Assembly: GCF_000018545.1 (NCBI RefSeq)
Contig: NC_012587.1
Coordinates: forward strand, 1,612,001 to 1,676,000
Direction: 5' to 3'
Source: Sinorhizobium fredii NGR234
Lineage (GTDB): Bacteria > Pseudomonadota > Alphaproteobacteria > Rhizobiales > Rhizobiaceae
DNA length: 64,000 bases
This document shows, one piece after another, positions 18,075 through 27,060 of the stretch. Below the pieces are notes generated by a model. That model did not search any database and was not told the DNA's origin. It saw only the letters and a list, made by a program, of their open reading frames with translations. The position numbers and the translations under genes are program-made. Position 1 is the first letter of the stretch. Each line of letters begins with the position of its first letter.

Positions 18075-19370
18075 ATGCTCGACAGGAAATTCGTGCGACG
18101 CGGCCTGTTCCTCGTCTTCTTGATCCTGCTTCTCGACATCATGGGCATTGCCATCATCGTCCCCGTGCTGCCCAGCTACCTTCAGGAACTGACCGGGGCG
18201 AATGTCGGCGAGGCGGCTATCGAGGGCGGCTGGCTGCTGCTCGTCTATTCGGGCATGCAGTTTCTATTTGCGCCGGTGATCGGCAATTTGAGCGACCGGT
18301 TCGGACGGCGGCCGATCCTGCTGGCCTCGGTCTTGACGTTCGCGATCGACAACCTGATCTGCGCGCTGGCGACGAGCTATTGGATGCTGTTTGTCGGCCG
18401 CATTCTCGCCGGCATCAGCGGCGCCAGCTTTGGCACTGCCTCCGCCTTCATCGCCGACGTCAGCGACGATACAAACCGTGCCAGGAACTTCGGGTTGATC
18501 GGCATCGCTTTCGGCACCGGCTTCGCGCTCGGTCCTGTGATCGGCGGCCTTCTTGGCGAGTTGGGTCCACGCGTCCCATTTTACGGCGCGGCCGCGCTCT
18601 CCTTCGCCAACTTCGCGATCGGCCTGTTCCTTCTCCCCGAGACGCTTCAACCGGCAAATCGGCGCCGCTTCGAGTGGCATCGGGCAAACCCGCTCGGCGC
18701 GCTGAAGCAGATGCGCAACTATCCCGGAATCGGCTGGGTGGGTCTCGTCTTCTTCCTCTACTGGCTCGCCCATGCCGTCTATCCGGCGGTCTGGTCCTTC
18801 GTTTCGTCCTATCGCTACGGCTGGAGCGAGGGGCAGATCGGATTGTCACTCGGCATTTTCGGCGTTGGCGGAGCGCTGGTGATGGCGGTCGTCCTGCCGC
18901 GTGTCGTGTCGAAATTCGGTGAGCGAAGGACGGCGACGCTCGGTCTCGTCTTTACGGCGCTTGGCATGGCCGGCTACGCGGCTGCCTGGCAGGGCTGGAT
19001 GGTTTATGTCGTGATCGTCGCGACGGCGCTCGAAAGTCTCGCCGATCCGCCATTGCGCAGCATCGCGTCGGTCCACGTGCCGCCCTCGGCGCAAGGCGAA
19101 CTGCAGGGAGCTCTTACCAGCATTTCGAGTATAACGACGATCCTCGGGCCGCTTCTGTTCACGCAGATTTTCGCCCTCTTCACGAGCCTGGCAGCCGGTT
19201 ACGCGTTCTCCGGCGCGCCTTACGCGGTGGCGGCGTGCCTGATCGTCGCAAGCCTGTCCGTATTCCTGCTGCGAGTGCGGCACGTCGGCGCATTTCAGGT
19301 CACCGAGCCGACTTCGGTGAACGGTCCTCGGGAACAGTTTGCGCCACGATCGCAAGCGCCGGCGGATTGA
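18075..19370 (+). CDS. TetA-like MFS efflux transporter
   Basis: The 431-residue, 12-helix protein matches the tetracycline-resistance (TCR) type of MFS: LDIMGIAIIVPVLPSYLQ in helix 1, then GNLSDRFGRRPILL (motif A, loop 2-3) and GRILAGISGASFGTASAFIADV with GFALGPVIGGLLGELG (motif C). It is a proton-driven exporter in the inner membrane. GGGGAG lies just upstream of the ATG. Tetracycline is only one possible substrate. No TetR-type regulator is adjacent. Confidence 0.85.
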   Translation: MLDRKFVRRGLFLVFLILLLDIMGIAIIVPVLPSYLQELTGANVGEAAIEGGWLLLVYSGMQFLFAPVIGNLSDRFGRRPILLASVLTFAIDNLICALATSYWMLFVGRILAGISGASFGTASAFIADVSDDTNRARNFGLIGIAFGTGFALGPVIGGLLGELGPRVPFYGAAALSFANFAIGLFLLPETLQPANRRRFEWHRANPLGALKQMRNYPGIGWVGLVFFLYWLAHAVYPAVWSFVSSYRYGWSEGQIGLSLGIFGVGGALVMAVVLPRVVSKFGERRTATLGLVFTALGMAGYAAAWQGWMVYVVIVATALESLADPPLRSIASVHVPPSAQGELQGALTSISSITTILGPLLFTQIFALFTSLAAGYAFSGAPYAVAACLIVASLSVFLLRVRHVGAFQVTEPTSVNGPREQFAPRSQAPAD

Positions 19371-19502
19371 TCAATTTTCTTGATAGTCCGATGAAAAATT
19401 AAGCAGATTCGCCGTTGTCGCTAGCGCCCGTCCCGGTGGTGCTGTAATTCGGCTTACTCCTAGAATTTGATGCCCACTGCGCCGCAGAGCGAGGATTATT
19501 CC

Positions 19503-20903
19503 ATGCTGACCGCGAACCGAGAGCTTGTGTCTGCACAAACCGACAATTCGTGGGGCACCCACTTCCGGGCCAGCGTTTACCTCGGCGTACCCTTCATCGG
19601 TGCGCAGCTTGCGCAGCTCGCCATCAATACCACCGACGTGCTGATGGTCGGCAGGCTCGGAGCGGTCCAGCTTGCCGCGATCATCCTCGCCACACAGTTC
19701 TTTTTCACCATCTTCATATTCGGCAGCGGCTTCGCAAATGCCGTGGTGCCCATGGTCGCGCAGGCGCAGGGGCGGGGCGACAGAGTGTCGGTCCGCCGCT
19801 CCGTGCGCATGGGCATGTGGGTGGTCCTGCTCTATGGGCTCGTGACCGCGCCGATCCTCTGGATGGCCGAGCCGATCCTGCTTCTTGCCGGCCAGAAGCC
19901 GGAAGTTTCGGCTCTCGCTGCGGAATATCTGCACATCGCGCAATGGGCGATCTTTCCGAGCCTGATCTTCATGGTGCTGCTGGCGTTTCTGAGCGGCCTG
20001 GAGCGGGCCGGGATCATACTTTACGTGACGCTCGCGACCCTGGTTCTCAACGCCGTGCTCTGCTATCTGCTGATCTACGGCCATTTCGGCTTTCCGGCGC
20101 TTGGTATATTCGGTGCCGCGGTCGCTGCTCTCGGCGTGGCGCTGCTTGGTGCGGCGCTGACGATCGGCTACATACGCAGCCAGCCGGAACTCGATCGGCA
20201 TGAGCTTTTTGTGCGCTTCTGGCGCCCGGACTGGCCGGCTTTCCGCGAGGTCATCTATCTCGGCGTTCCGATTTCGCTGACGATCCTTGCGGAAGTGAGC
20301 CTCTTCACCGTCGCTTCGCTGCTGATGGGAACGATCGGCACCATCGAACTCGCGGCGCATGGCATCGCGCTCCAGTTCGCGTCGATCGCCTTCATGATTC
20401 CGCTCGGCCTTGCCCAGGCGGGCACGGTTCGCGTCGGCCTTGCCTATGGCAGCGGCGATCTCCTCGGCGTCCGGCGCGCCGCCGTCGCCGTGCTCGCCCT
20501 CGGTTCTTGGTTCGCAGCCGTGGGCAGCACGATCTTCGCACTGCTTCCCTATCAACTCGCGACCCTCTATCTCGACACCGGCCGGCCCGACGCCGCCGAG
20601 GTGCTTGCCTTCGCCGGTCCGCTGATCGTCATTGCTGGCGCGTTCCAACTGGTCGATGGGCTCCAGGCGATCGCCGCCGGCATGCTGCGCGGACTGAAGG
20701 ACACGACCGTGCCGATGATCCTGGCGATGATTTCCTATTGGCCGATCGGTTTCGTCTGCGCCTGGGCCTTCGCCTTTCCGCTAGAATTCGGCGGCGTCGG
20801 CGTCTGGTTCGGCTTCGCGCTGGGGCTGGCGGCGGCCGCCCTGCTGCTCAACTGGCGCTTCTTCCGCCTCATCCACTCGATGCGCAGACCTGCTGCCGTG
20901 TGA
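19503..20903 (+). CDS. MATE-family multidrug efflux pump
   Basis: Two homologous six-helix halves make up a 466-residue protein, from GVPFIGAQLAQLAINTTDVLMVGRLG to the C-terminal GVGVWFGFALGLAAAALLLNWRFF. It matches NorM-type MATE exporters, which exchange cationic drugs for Na+ or H+. The start at 19503 has a GAGG site 8 bp upstream. An in-frame ATG at 19467 has none and adds 12 unlikely residues. The gene stands alone with its own inverted repeat behind it. Confidence 0.9.
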   Translation: MLTANRELVSAQTDNSWGTHFRASVYLGVPFIGAQLAQLAINTTDVLMVGRLGAVQLAAIILATQFFFTIFIFGSGFANAVVPMVAQAQGRGDRVSVRRSVRMGMWVVLLYGLVTAPILWMAEPILLLAGQKPEVSALAAEYLHIAQWAIFPSLIFMVLLAFLSGLERAGIILYVTLATLVLNAVLCYLLIYGHFGFPALGIFGAAVAALGVALLGAALTIGYIRSQPELDRHELFVRFWRPDWPAFREVIYLGVPISLTILAEVSLFTVASLLMGTIGTIELAAHGIALQFASIAFMIPLGLAQAGTVRVGLAYGSGDLLGVRRAAVAVLALGSWFAAVGSTIFALLPYQLATLYLDTGRPDAAEVLAFAGPLIVIAGAFQLVDGLQAIAAGMLRGLKDTTVPMILAMISYWPIGFVCAWAFAFPLEFGGVGVWFGFALGLAAAALLLNWRFFRLIHSMRRPAAV

Positions 20904-20908
20904 TCACG

Positions 20909-20939
20909 ATGATTTAAGGTCGGATCGACCTAAAATCAT
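20909..20939. terminator. Long inverted repeat after the MATE gene
   Basis: Two 14-bp arms (ATGATTTAAGGTCG and CGACCTAAAATCAT, one mismatch, loop GAT) start 6 bp after the stop codon. The structure could terminate the MATE transcript or belong to the RIME-type element beside it. The ATCACGATGAT that precedes it also precedes the repeat at 25.9 kb. Confidence 0.55.
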
Positions 20940-20960
20940 GAACGTGATCGATTCTAATAG

Positions 20961-21015
20961 GTTAGAGCGGGAGACGGGCGGAAAACCGCACACACTTTTC
21001 CTCATCCCGCTCTAG
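20961..21015. repeat. RIME-type repeat, copy B
   Basis: The core TTAGAGCGGGAGACGGGC...CATCCCGCTCTAG is nearly identical to the copy at 25940-25991, including the unusual GGAAAACCGCACACAC centre. The ends are inverted (TAGAGCGGGA/TCCCGCTCTA). The shared flank GATCGATTCTAAT suggests the mobile or duplicated unit extends a little to the left. Confidence 0.8.
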
Positions 21016-21034
21016 CAATCGAGCGATGCACGAA

Positions 21035-21197
21035 CTGGGCAAAAGAATAGCCGGACGGGCAGGGGATGCCGTCCGGCTCATAGTGAGCGGTCCCACCAGG
21101 GGAAGAAATGGAACCGCTTGTGAAACTTCCTGGCAGAAGTTTCCTGGAGGCATTTCATCTCAGGGCGTTGGCGACGTTCTTGCCGTCGCGGTCGCCT
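21035..21197. other. Structured intergenic stretch
   Basis: This contains a 10-bp perfect stem, AGCCGGACGG/CCGTCCGGCT with a 10-nt loop (about 21048-21077), an AGCGGT/ACCGCT pair and an AAACTT/AAGTTT pair. No coding frame here is convincing. It lies downstream of the minus-strand microprotein gene and may hold its terminator or a small RNA. Confidence 0.35.
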
Positions 21198-21329
21198 TCA
21201 CTTTTTCCTCAGCCCATCCGTTGCTGCCGACAGGACCGTCACGCGGTCACGGGTCTCGTTGCGAAGCGCTTGCATGGTCGCAAAAATCATTGCGAAAAAC
21301 ATCGCCATCGAAAATATCGCAAGTCCCAT
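21198..21329 (-). CDS. 43-residue membrane microprotein
   Basis: The ATG at 21329 is preceded by AGGAGA with a 6-bp spacer. The product starts with one hydrophobic helix rich in Met, Ala and Phe (residues 2-19), then turns polar (ALRNETRDRVTVLSAATDG) and ends LRKK. This is the layout of a single-pass small membrane protein with its tail in the cytoplasm. I do not recognise a family. The good ribosome site and coherent topology make it more likely real than chance. Confidence 0.6.
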   Translation of the reverse strand: MGLAIFSMAMFFAMIFATMQALRNETRDRVTVLSAATDGLRKK

Positions 21330-21557
21330 GGCCGTCTCCTTTCACCTGCTACAACGGCATGCCATTCAGAAAAGTTCCATTCACTTGTTGTTTCAGGCTA
21401 CAACTTCCGGTGTGAAGTCATCTTGAACGCTGGGTTCATCTAGCATTCATCCTTGGGGCGCTGCTGTTTCCGGTGGAACAGGGCGAGGTGGATCGCGCCA
21501 CCCTTGCGATTGGCCACGGTCCGTGACAAAAGGCTTCACCAAACGGAAACAGGCGCG

Positions 21558-22052
21558 ATGACCACGGCTTTCTATCCCGGCTCCTTTGATCCGATGACGA
21601 ACGGTCATCTTGATGTGCTCGTTCAGGCGCTTAACGTCGCGTCGAAGGTGATCGTCGCGATCGGCATTCACCCCGGCAAGACGCCGCTCTTTTCCTTCGA
21701 CGAACGGGCAGGTCTGATCCGTCGCTCGCTCAGTGAATCCCTGCCGCAAAGGGCGGGGGACATCGCCGTCGTCGCCTTCGACAACCTGGTCGTCGATGCC
21801 GCCCGTCAGCATGGAGCAAGCCTTCTGGTGCGTGGGTTGCGGGACGGCACGGATCTCGATTACGAGATGCAGATGGCCGGCATGAACAGGCAAATGGCCC
21901 CCGATATCCAGACACTGTTTCTGCCCGCGGGGACAGCATCCCGGCCCATTACGGCCACATTGGTCCGGCAGATCGCAGCCATGGGCGGCAACGTCAGCGC
22001 CTTTGTTCCCGGGCCGGTCTTTCAGGCGCTGCAGGCGAAGCACAAAGCCTGA
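21558..22052 (+). CDS. coaD: Phosphopantetheine adenylyltransferase
   Basis: The start at 21558 gives 164 residues, typical of CoaD. The nucleotidyltransferase motif is [12 protein letters not shown] (T-x-G-H), and [20 protein letters not shown] and [10 protein letters not shown] are the later conserved blocks. It catalyses the step from 4'-phosphopantetheine plus ATP to dephospho-CoA. It is followed after 24 bp by two cyclophilin genes, probably co-transcribed. Confidence 0.95.
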   Translation: MTTAFYPGSFDPMTNGHLDVLVQALNVASKVIVAIGIHPGKTPLFSFDERAGLIRRSLSESLPQRAGDIAVVAFDNLVVDAARQHGASLLVRGLRDGTDLDYEMQMAGMNRQMAPDIQTLFLPAGTASRPITATLVRQIAAMGGNVSAFVPGPVFQALQAKHKA

Positions 22053-22076
22053 GCTTCCACCACGCAAGGAGAACGC

Positions 22077-22649
22077 ATGAAAATCCTCCAATTCGCTTTT
22101 GCAGGCGCCCTGGCGCTCGCCACCCTCACGGGAGGCGCTCAGGCCCAGTCGAGCGACAATTTCCTGACGATCGAGCTCAAGGACGGCCCCGTCGTCATCG
22201 AGCTGCGCCCGGACATCGCGCCGAAGCACGTGCAGCAGATCAAGGAACTGGCCGCCGCCGGCGAATACGACAACGTCGCCTTCCATCGGGTAATCAAAGG
22301 TTTCATGGCACAGACCGGCGACGTCCAGTATGGCGACATGAAAGACGGCTTTCAGCCGGAGTCTGCCGGCACGGGCGGCTCTTCGAAGCCGGACCTCAAG
22401 GCCGAGTTCTCGGATGTTCCCTTCGAGCGCGGCACCATCGGCATGGCGCGCTCGCAGAGCCCGGACAGCGCCAACTCGCAATTCTTCATCATGTTCGCTC
22501 CGGGCGATTTCCTGAACGGCCAATACACGGTCGTTGGCAAGGTCGTCGAAGGCATGGAGAATGTCGACAACATCAAGCTTGGCGACGACGCCAACAACGG
22601 CGCCGTCACGGACCCTGACCGCATGATCAGCGTCAAGGTCGGCAAATAG
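22077..22649 (+). CDS. ppiA: Periplasmic cyclophilin-type peptidyl-prolyl isomerase
   Basis: The 190-residue protein has a cleavable signal peptide (FAFAGALALATLTGGAQA, cut near residue 23) and a full cyclophilin domain with YDNVAFHRVIKGFMAQTGD and NSQFFIMFA. It catalyses cis-trans prolyl isomerisation of exported proteins. AAGGAG lies 8 bp before the ATG. It is followed after 23 bp by its cytoplasmic paralogue, a common alphaproteobacterial pair. The symbol is by analogy. Confidence 0.92.
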   Translation: MKILQFAFAGALALATLTGGAQAQSSDNFLTIELKDGPVVIELRPDIAPKHVQQIKELAAAGEYDNVAFHRVIKGFMAQTGDVQYGDMKDGFQPESAGTGGSSKPDLKAEFSDVPFERGTIGMARSQSPDSANSQFFIMFAPGDFLNGQYTVVGKVVEGMENVDNIKLGDDANNGAVTDPDRMISVKVGK

Positions 22650-22672
22650 GATCAGACAGAAGGAGAAAAACC

Positions 22673-23182
22673 ATGGCCGAGATCAAAGATCCGGAAAACA
22701 CGATCATCATGGAGACCACCAAGGGCAGGGTGGTGATCGAGCTTCGGCCGGACGTGGCTCCGGGCCATGTCGCCCGAATCAAGGAACTGTCGCGCGAGGG
22801 CGCCTATGACGGCGTCGTGTTCCATCGCGTGATCGAGGACTTCATGGCGCAGACCGGCGACGTGCAGTACGGCAAGACCGGCGGCGAGCACTTCAACCCG
22901 GCGCGCGCCGGCATGGGCGGCTCCTCCAAGCCGGACCTCAAGGCCGAGTTCTCCGAGGTTTCGCATGTGCGCGGCACCTGCTCGATGGCCCGCAGCCAGA
23001 TGCCGAACTCTGCGAACTCCCAGTTCTTCATCTGCTTTACCGACGCCCCCTGGCTCAACAAGCAGTACTCCGTCTGGGGTCAGGTCATCGAAGGCATGGA
23101 CATCATCGACCAGATCAAGCGCGGTGAACCGGTGCGCGATCCCGACTCGATCGTCTCCATGCGGGTTGCCGCGGACGCCTGA
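22673..23182 (+). CDS. ppiB: Cytoplasmic cyclophilin-type peptidyl-prolyl isomerase
   Basis: The 169-residue cyclophilin has no signal peptide. The active-site blocks are YDGVVFHRVIEDFMAQTGD and MARSQMPNSANSQFFICF. It is strongly similar to the preceding gene, so the pair probably arose by duplication, with one copy gaining export. A GAAGGAG site lies 8 bp upstream. The symbol is by analogy with E. coli. Confidence 0.93.
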   Translation: MAEIKDPENTIIMETTKGRVVIELRPDVAPGHVARIKELSREGAYDGVVFHRVIEDFMAQTGDVQYGKTGGEHFNPARAGMGGSSKPDLKAEFSEVSHVRGTCSMARSQMPNSANSQFFICFTDAPWLNKQYSVWGQVIEGMDIIDQIKRGEPVRDPDSIVSMRVAADA

Positions 23183-23256
23183 TTTGCGCTAATGCACAGA
23201 CCCGCCCCGGTCGCGCTTAAGCCACCGGGGCGGGTTTGCTTTTGTTCGATACCCCT

Positions 23257-24342
23257 ATGCGCGTAGACCTGTTCGATTTCGACCTGCCGGAGACTTCCAT
23301 CGCGCTGAGGCCCGCGAGCCCGCGCGACAGCGCCCGCATGCTCGTCGTGCGACCGCAACGCGAGCCGGCTCTTTCCGACTTCGGTGTGCTCGATCTGCCG
23401 TCGTTCCTGAGCCCCGGCGATGCGCTCGTCTTCAACGATACGAAGGTCATTCCGGCGCAGCTCGAGGGCATTCGCCGGCGCGGCGAGGACGTCGCCACGC
23501 AGGTCTCGCTGACGCTGCACATGCGCGTCGCCCCCGACCGCTGGAAGGCTTTCGCGCGGCCGGCCCGACGGCTGAAGCCCGGCGACCGGATCAGCTTCGG
23601 CCATGGAGGCAATGCCTGCCTGCTGGGTTCGCTCGATGCGACGGTCGAAGAAAAGGGCGAGGCAGGGGAGGTCACTCTTCGCTTCGAGCTTTCCGGTCCG
23701 GTGCTCGACGAGGCGATCATGTCGGTCGGGCATATTCCGCTGCCGCCTTACATTGCTTCCAAGCGTTCCGAAGATGCGCGCGACCGCGCCGACTATCAGA
23801 CCGTCTATGCCCGCGAGGAGGGAGCCGTCGCGGCTCCGACGGCGGGTCTGCACTTCACCGACCGGCTGTTCGGCAAGCTTGACGAGGCCGGCATCGAGCG
23901 GCACTTCGTCACGCTGCACGTCGGGGCGGGAACTTTCCTGCCGGTCAAGGCCGACGATACCGATGACCACGTGATGCACGAGGAGATCGGCCATGTCGAC
24001 GCGGTGACCGCCGAAAAGCTGAATGCGGTGCGGGCGCGCGGCGGACGCATCGTCTGCGTCGGCACGACGTCGCTTCGGCTGATCGAAAGCGCTGCGACAG
24101 AGGACGGAAAGATCCATCCCTGGTCGGGTACGACCGGGATCTTCATCACCCCGGGCTATCGCTTCCGCGCCGTCGACATGCTGATGACCAATTTCCACCT
24201 GCCGAAATCGACGCTGTTCATGCTGGTTTCTGCCTTCGCCGGATTGGAAACGATGCGCGGCGCCTATACCCATGCGATCGCAGCCGGTTACCGCTTCTAC
24301 TCCTATGGCGATGCAAGCCTGCTCTTCCGGAAAGACCAATGA
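23257..24342 (+). CDS. queA: S-adenosylmethionine:tRNA ribosyltransferase-isomerase
   Basis: The ATG at 23257 gives [16 protein letters not shown] and 361 residues, the normal QueA start and length. A TTG seven codons upstream is less likely. Conserved segments include [20 protein letters not shown] and [22 protein letters not shown]. The enzyme transfers and rearranges the ribosyl group of SAM onto preQ1 in tRNA, forming epoxyqueuosine. The stop overlaps the tgt start by 4 bp (ATGA), so both queuosine genes are translated together. Confidence 0.95.
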   Translation: MRVDLFDFDLPETSIALRPASPRDSARMLVVRPQREPALSDFGVLDLPSFLSPGDALVFNDTKVIPAQLEGIRRRGEDVATQVSLTLHMRVAPDRWKAFARPARRLKPGDRISFGHGGNACLLGSLDATVEEKGEAGEVTLRFELSGPVLDEAIMSVGHIPLPPYIASKRSEDARDRADYQTVYAREEGAVAAPTAGLHFTDRLFGKLDEAGIERHFVTLHVGAGTFLPVKADDTDDHVMHEEIGHVDAVTAEKLNAVRARGGRIVCVGTTSLRLIESAATEDGKIHPWSGTTGIFITPGYRFRAVDMLMTNFHLPKSTLFMLVSAFAGLETMRGAYTHAIAAGYRFYSYGDASLLFRKDQ

Positions 24343-25469
24343 CCGAGACGTTTCAATTCAAGCTGCTTGCAACTGACGGCAAGGCGCGCCGCGGTGAGGT
24401 TTCGATGCCGCGCGGGACAATCCGGACGCCGGCTTTCATGCCGGTCGGAACAGTCGGTACGGTCAAGGCGATGTATCTCGATCAGGTGCGTGAACTCGGC
24501 GCCGACATCATTCTCGGCAACACCTACCATTTGATGCTGCGTCCCGGTGCCGAACGCGTTGCGCGGCTCGGCGGTCTGCACAACTTCATTCGCTGGGAAA
24601 GACCGATCCTGACCGACAGCGGCGGCTTCCAGGTGATGTCGCTATCGAGCCTGCGCAAGCTCAACGAACAGGGCGTGACCTTCAAGAGCCATGTCGACGG
24701 CGCGCTCTATCATATGTCGCCGGAACGCTCGATCGAGATCCAGGGGCTGCTCGACAGCGACATACAGATGCAGCTCGACGAGTGCGTCGCGCTGCCGGCG
24801 GAGCCGGGCGAAATCGAGCGCGCGATGGAAATGTCGATCCGCTGGGCGGAGCGCTGCAAGGTCGCCTTCGGCGACCAGCCGGGCAAGGCGATGTTCGGCA
24901 TCGTGCAGGGCGGCGACATTCCGAAGCTGCGCGAACGCTCCGCCTTGGCGCTCAAGGAGCTCGACCTGAAGGGCTATGCGGTGGGCGGGCTCGCCGTCGG
25001 CGAGCCGCAGGAGGTGATGCTCGACATGCTCGATGTCACGTGCCCGGTCTTGCCGGCGGAGAAGCCGCGTTACCTGATGGGCGTCGGAACGCCGGACGAT
25101 ATCCTGAAATCGGTCGCGCACGGGATCGACATGTTCGATTGCGTCATGCCGACGCGCTCCGGTCGCCATGGGTTGGCCTTCACGCGCTACGGCCGGATCA
25201 ACCTGCGCAATGCGCGCCATGCCGAAGACATGCGGCCGCTCGACGAGCAGTCCTCGTGCCCGGCGACGCGGGATTACTCTCGCGCCTATCTGCATCACCT
25301 GATCCGTTCCAACGAATCGCTCGGCGGCATGCTTTTGAGCTGGAACAATCTCGCCTATTACCAGGAATTGATGGCCGGCATCCGCAAGGCGATCGAAGAA
25401 GGGCGCTATGCAGACTTCATGGCAGAGACCCAGGAAGGCTGGCAGCGCGGTGACCTTGCGCCGGTGTAA
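24339..25469 (+). CDS. tgt: tRNA-guanine(34) transglycosylase
   Basis: The 376-residue TIM-barrel enzyme inserts preQ1 at G34 of GUN-anticodon tRNAs. Both catalytic aspartates are visible, in [12 protein letters not shown] and [13 protein letters not shown]. The usual zinc site C-x-C-x-x-C...H is not intact: where Zymomonas Tgt has CHCAVC, this protein reads SSCPAT, keeping one of three cysteines. Downstream SRAYLHHLI retains the histidines. From memory Brucella has a similar CPAS sequence, so this looks lineage-specific. It forms a tight operon with queA. Confidence 0.95.
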   Translation: MTETFQFKLLATDGKARRGEVSMPRGTIRTPAFMPVGTVGTVKAMYLDQVRELGADIILGNTYHLMLRPGAERVARLGGLHNFIRWERPILTDSGGFQVMSLSSLRKLNEQGVTFKSHVDGALYHMSPERSIEIQGLLDSDIQMQLDECVALPAEPGEIERAMEMSIRWAERCKVAFGDQPGKAMFGIVQGGDIPKLRERSALALKELDLKGYAVGGLAVGEPQEVMLDMLDVTCPVLPAEKPRYLMGVGTPDDILKSVAHGIDMFDCVMPTRSGRHGLAFTRYGRINLRNARHAEDMRPLDEQSSCPATRDYSRAYLHHLIRSNESLGGMLLSWNNLAYYQELMAGIRKAIEEGRYADFMAETQEGWQRGDLAPV

Positions 25470-25487
25470 GTCGAAACCGTCAAATAG

Positions 25488-25901
25488 TCAGAGGGCGGGA
25501 CCCGGGGCGGTCTGTACCATCACCACGCCATTGATTTTGTAGCTGCCGTCCGGCTGAGGGACGAGCTCGTAGATTGCCGTCCAATCCTTGCCGTCCGATC
25601 CGAAGATCAGCACTTCCTGAATCACTTCGTTGCCAACCAGCTTCGACCGTCCAAAGGCGAAATTGCCCGGGCGATAGAGGTGCTGGTAGCTCTTCTTGAC
25701 CATCTCGAAAAAGACAAGCTGGTCCGGAAACTTTTCCCGGATTCCGGGGGAGGCGAAGGAGTAGGCAGTTTCCGGGTCGTCGTCGAGAAATGCCTTGATC
25801 TGGGCGCGGATGACGGATCTCGCGGTATCCACAGGGTCCGCAAGCGCGCGTCCGGCGCCAAGCGCGAGCACCAGACAGAGAGCGACGACCACTCTTGTCA
25901 T
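25488..25901 (-). CDS. DUF4864 secreted protein
   Basis: The ATG at 25901 has GGAGG 6 bp upstream and gives 137 residues. A signal peptide (VVVALCLVLALGAGRALA) is followed by a small alpha+beta domain with IKAFLDDDPETAYSFASPGIREKF, the pattern of the DUF4864 family. It is predicted periplasmic; function unknown. It is convergent with tgt (18 bp apart). Confidence 0.8.
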   Translation of the reverse strand: MTRVVVALCLVLALGAGRALADPVDTARSVIRAQIKAFLDDDPETAYSFASPGIREKFPDQLVFFEMVKKSYQHLYRPGNFAFGRSKLVGNEVIQEVLIFGSDGKDWTAIYELVPQPDGSYKINGVVMVQTAPGPAL

Positions 25902-25939
25902 GGACGCCTCCATAGATCACGATGATCGATTCTAATGCG

Positions 25940-25991
25940 TTAGAGCGGGATGCGGGCGGAAAACCGCACACACTTTTCCTCATCCCGCTCA
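25940..25991. repeat. RIME-type repeat, copy C
   Basis: The core is nearly identical to copy B at 20961-21015: GTTAGAGCGGGATGCGGGCGG at the left, ACCGCACACAC in the centre and CATCCCGCTC at the right. The right end lacks the final TAG. It lies in the promoter region of the DUF4864 gene, 39 bp upstream of its start. Confidence 0.8.
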
Positions 25992-26129
25992 TTGTTATCG
26001 AAGCATATGCCCGGCAGTCTCGTTGATAAGCACCACCCTTCGGCTGATAGGGTAGTCGCGCGCCGGAAACATCAAGAGCGATGCCGATATTTCAGCAATT
26101 TACGCCGCATCTCTCAAGTCTCACGCGAA

Positions 26130-26149
26130 CGGTCACAATCTCGTGACCG
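26130..26149. terminator. Hairpin after the SDR/SEC-C operon
   Basis: A 7-bp perfect stem, CGGTCAC/GTGACCG with loop AATCTC, lies 24 bp beyond the stop of the minus-strand operon. A CCGCC/GGCGG hairpin (26157-26169) lies between. It is the likely end of the three-gene transcript. Confidence 0.45.
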
Positions 26150-26172
26150 GGGCCGCCCGCCTTCGGCGGAAT

Positions 26173-27060
26173 CTAGCCGCGCTTGGAGACCGCCCGTTCG
26201 GCGTTGCGTTGGCGCGCACCATGGCATGCCGTGTATTTCTTCCCGGATCCGCAAGGACAGGGATCGTTGCTCCGGCGCTGCAGGCGGCTGATCAATGGCA
26301 GCAACAGCGCGGAAGGGATCAGGGAGGTGATCACAATTGCCAGCTTGGCCGAGATGCCCGGAATGATGAGCCGACGGCCGGATCTGAAGCCGCGCCAGGC
26401 GCGCTCGGCGACGTATTGCGAATCGACCTTGGGCAGTACCTTGAAAAGGGTTGCCCGATTGGCTCCCGATCGCTCGAGGAATTCGGTCGATACGGGCCCG
26501 GGCGCGACGCAGGTCACGGTGACGCCGGTGCGGCGGAGTTCCTGGTGAAGGGCCTCCGAGAACGATCGCACGAAGCCCTTGCTGGCATAATACAGAGCCA
26601 TGTAGGGGCCTGGTGTGAAGCTCGCGACGGAGCCGAGATTCATGACGCCGCCGCGGCCGCGGCTGACCATACCCGGGAGAAAGCGAAGCGTAAGGTCGGT
26701 GAGGGCGCGTATGTTCAGATCGATCATGCCGAGTTGGTCACCGATGGACAACAGCGTTGCGCTGCCGCGAAGGCCATAGCCGGCGCTGTTGACGAGGACA
26801 TCGCAGAACAGGCCGCGTTCGGACAGGAACGATTCGAGCTGACGTGCCGCGTCATCGGCCAGGAGATCCAAGGCGAAAGTGAATACCTCGCTGCCGGCCT
26901 TCGGCATATCGGCGGCAGCGACCGCAAGACCGTCCGGCGAGCGCGCCACCAGCACAACGGTTGCGCCGTCCCGGGCGGCAACGCTGGCAATCGCCTTGCC
27001 GATGCCGCGAGAGCCGCCCACCACGACGACGGCTGGGCGAAGCTGGGCTTCCGTCATCAT
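26173..27060 (-). CDS. Short-chain dehydrogenase with C-terminal SEC-C zinc motif
   Basis: The 295-residue protein begins as a classical SDR: cofactor loop GGSRGIGKA (residues 15-23), NSAGYG, and catalytic YYASKG. After the fold a hydrophobic segment (LAIVITSLIPSALLLPLI) is followed by NDPCPCGSGKKYTACHG, a textbook SEC-C zinc-binding motif as found at the end of SecA. It is the third gene of an operon and overlaps the preceding gene by 4 bp. The SDR would reduce or oxidise a hydrophobic substrate, perhaps at the membrane. The SEC-C tail suggests ribosome, protein or nucleic-acid contact. The combination is unusual. Confidence 0.85.
   Translation of the reverse strand: MMTEAQLRPAVVVVGGSRGIGKAIASVAARDGATVVLVARSPDGLAVAAADMPKAGSEVFTFALDLLADDAARQLESFLSERGLFCDVLVNSAGYGLRGSATLLSIGDQLGMIDLNIRALTDLTLRFLPGMVSRGRGGVMNLGSVASFTPGPYMALYYASKGFVRSFSEALHQELRRTGVTVTCVAPGPVSTEFLERSGANRATLFKVLPKVDSQYVAERAWRGFRSGRRLIIPGISAKLAIVITSLIPSALLLPLISRLQRRSNDPCPCGSGKKYTACHGARQRNAERAVSKRG

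Noticed and set aside
21026..21443. Plus-strand frames before coaD
   Set aside because: They run opposite to the 43-residue microprotein and have no ribosome sites.
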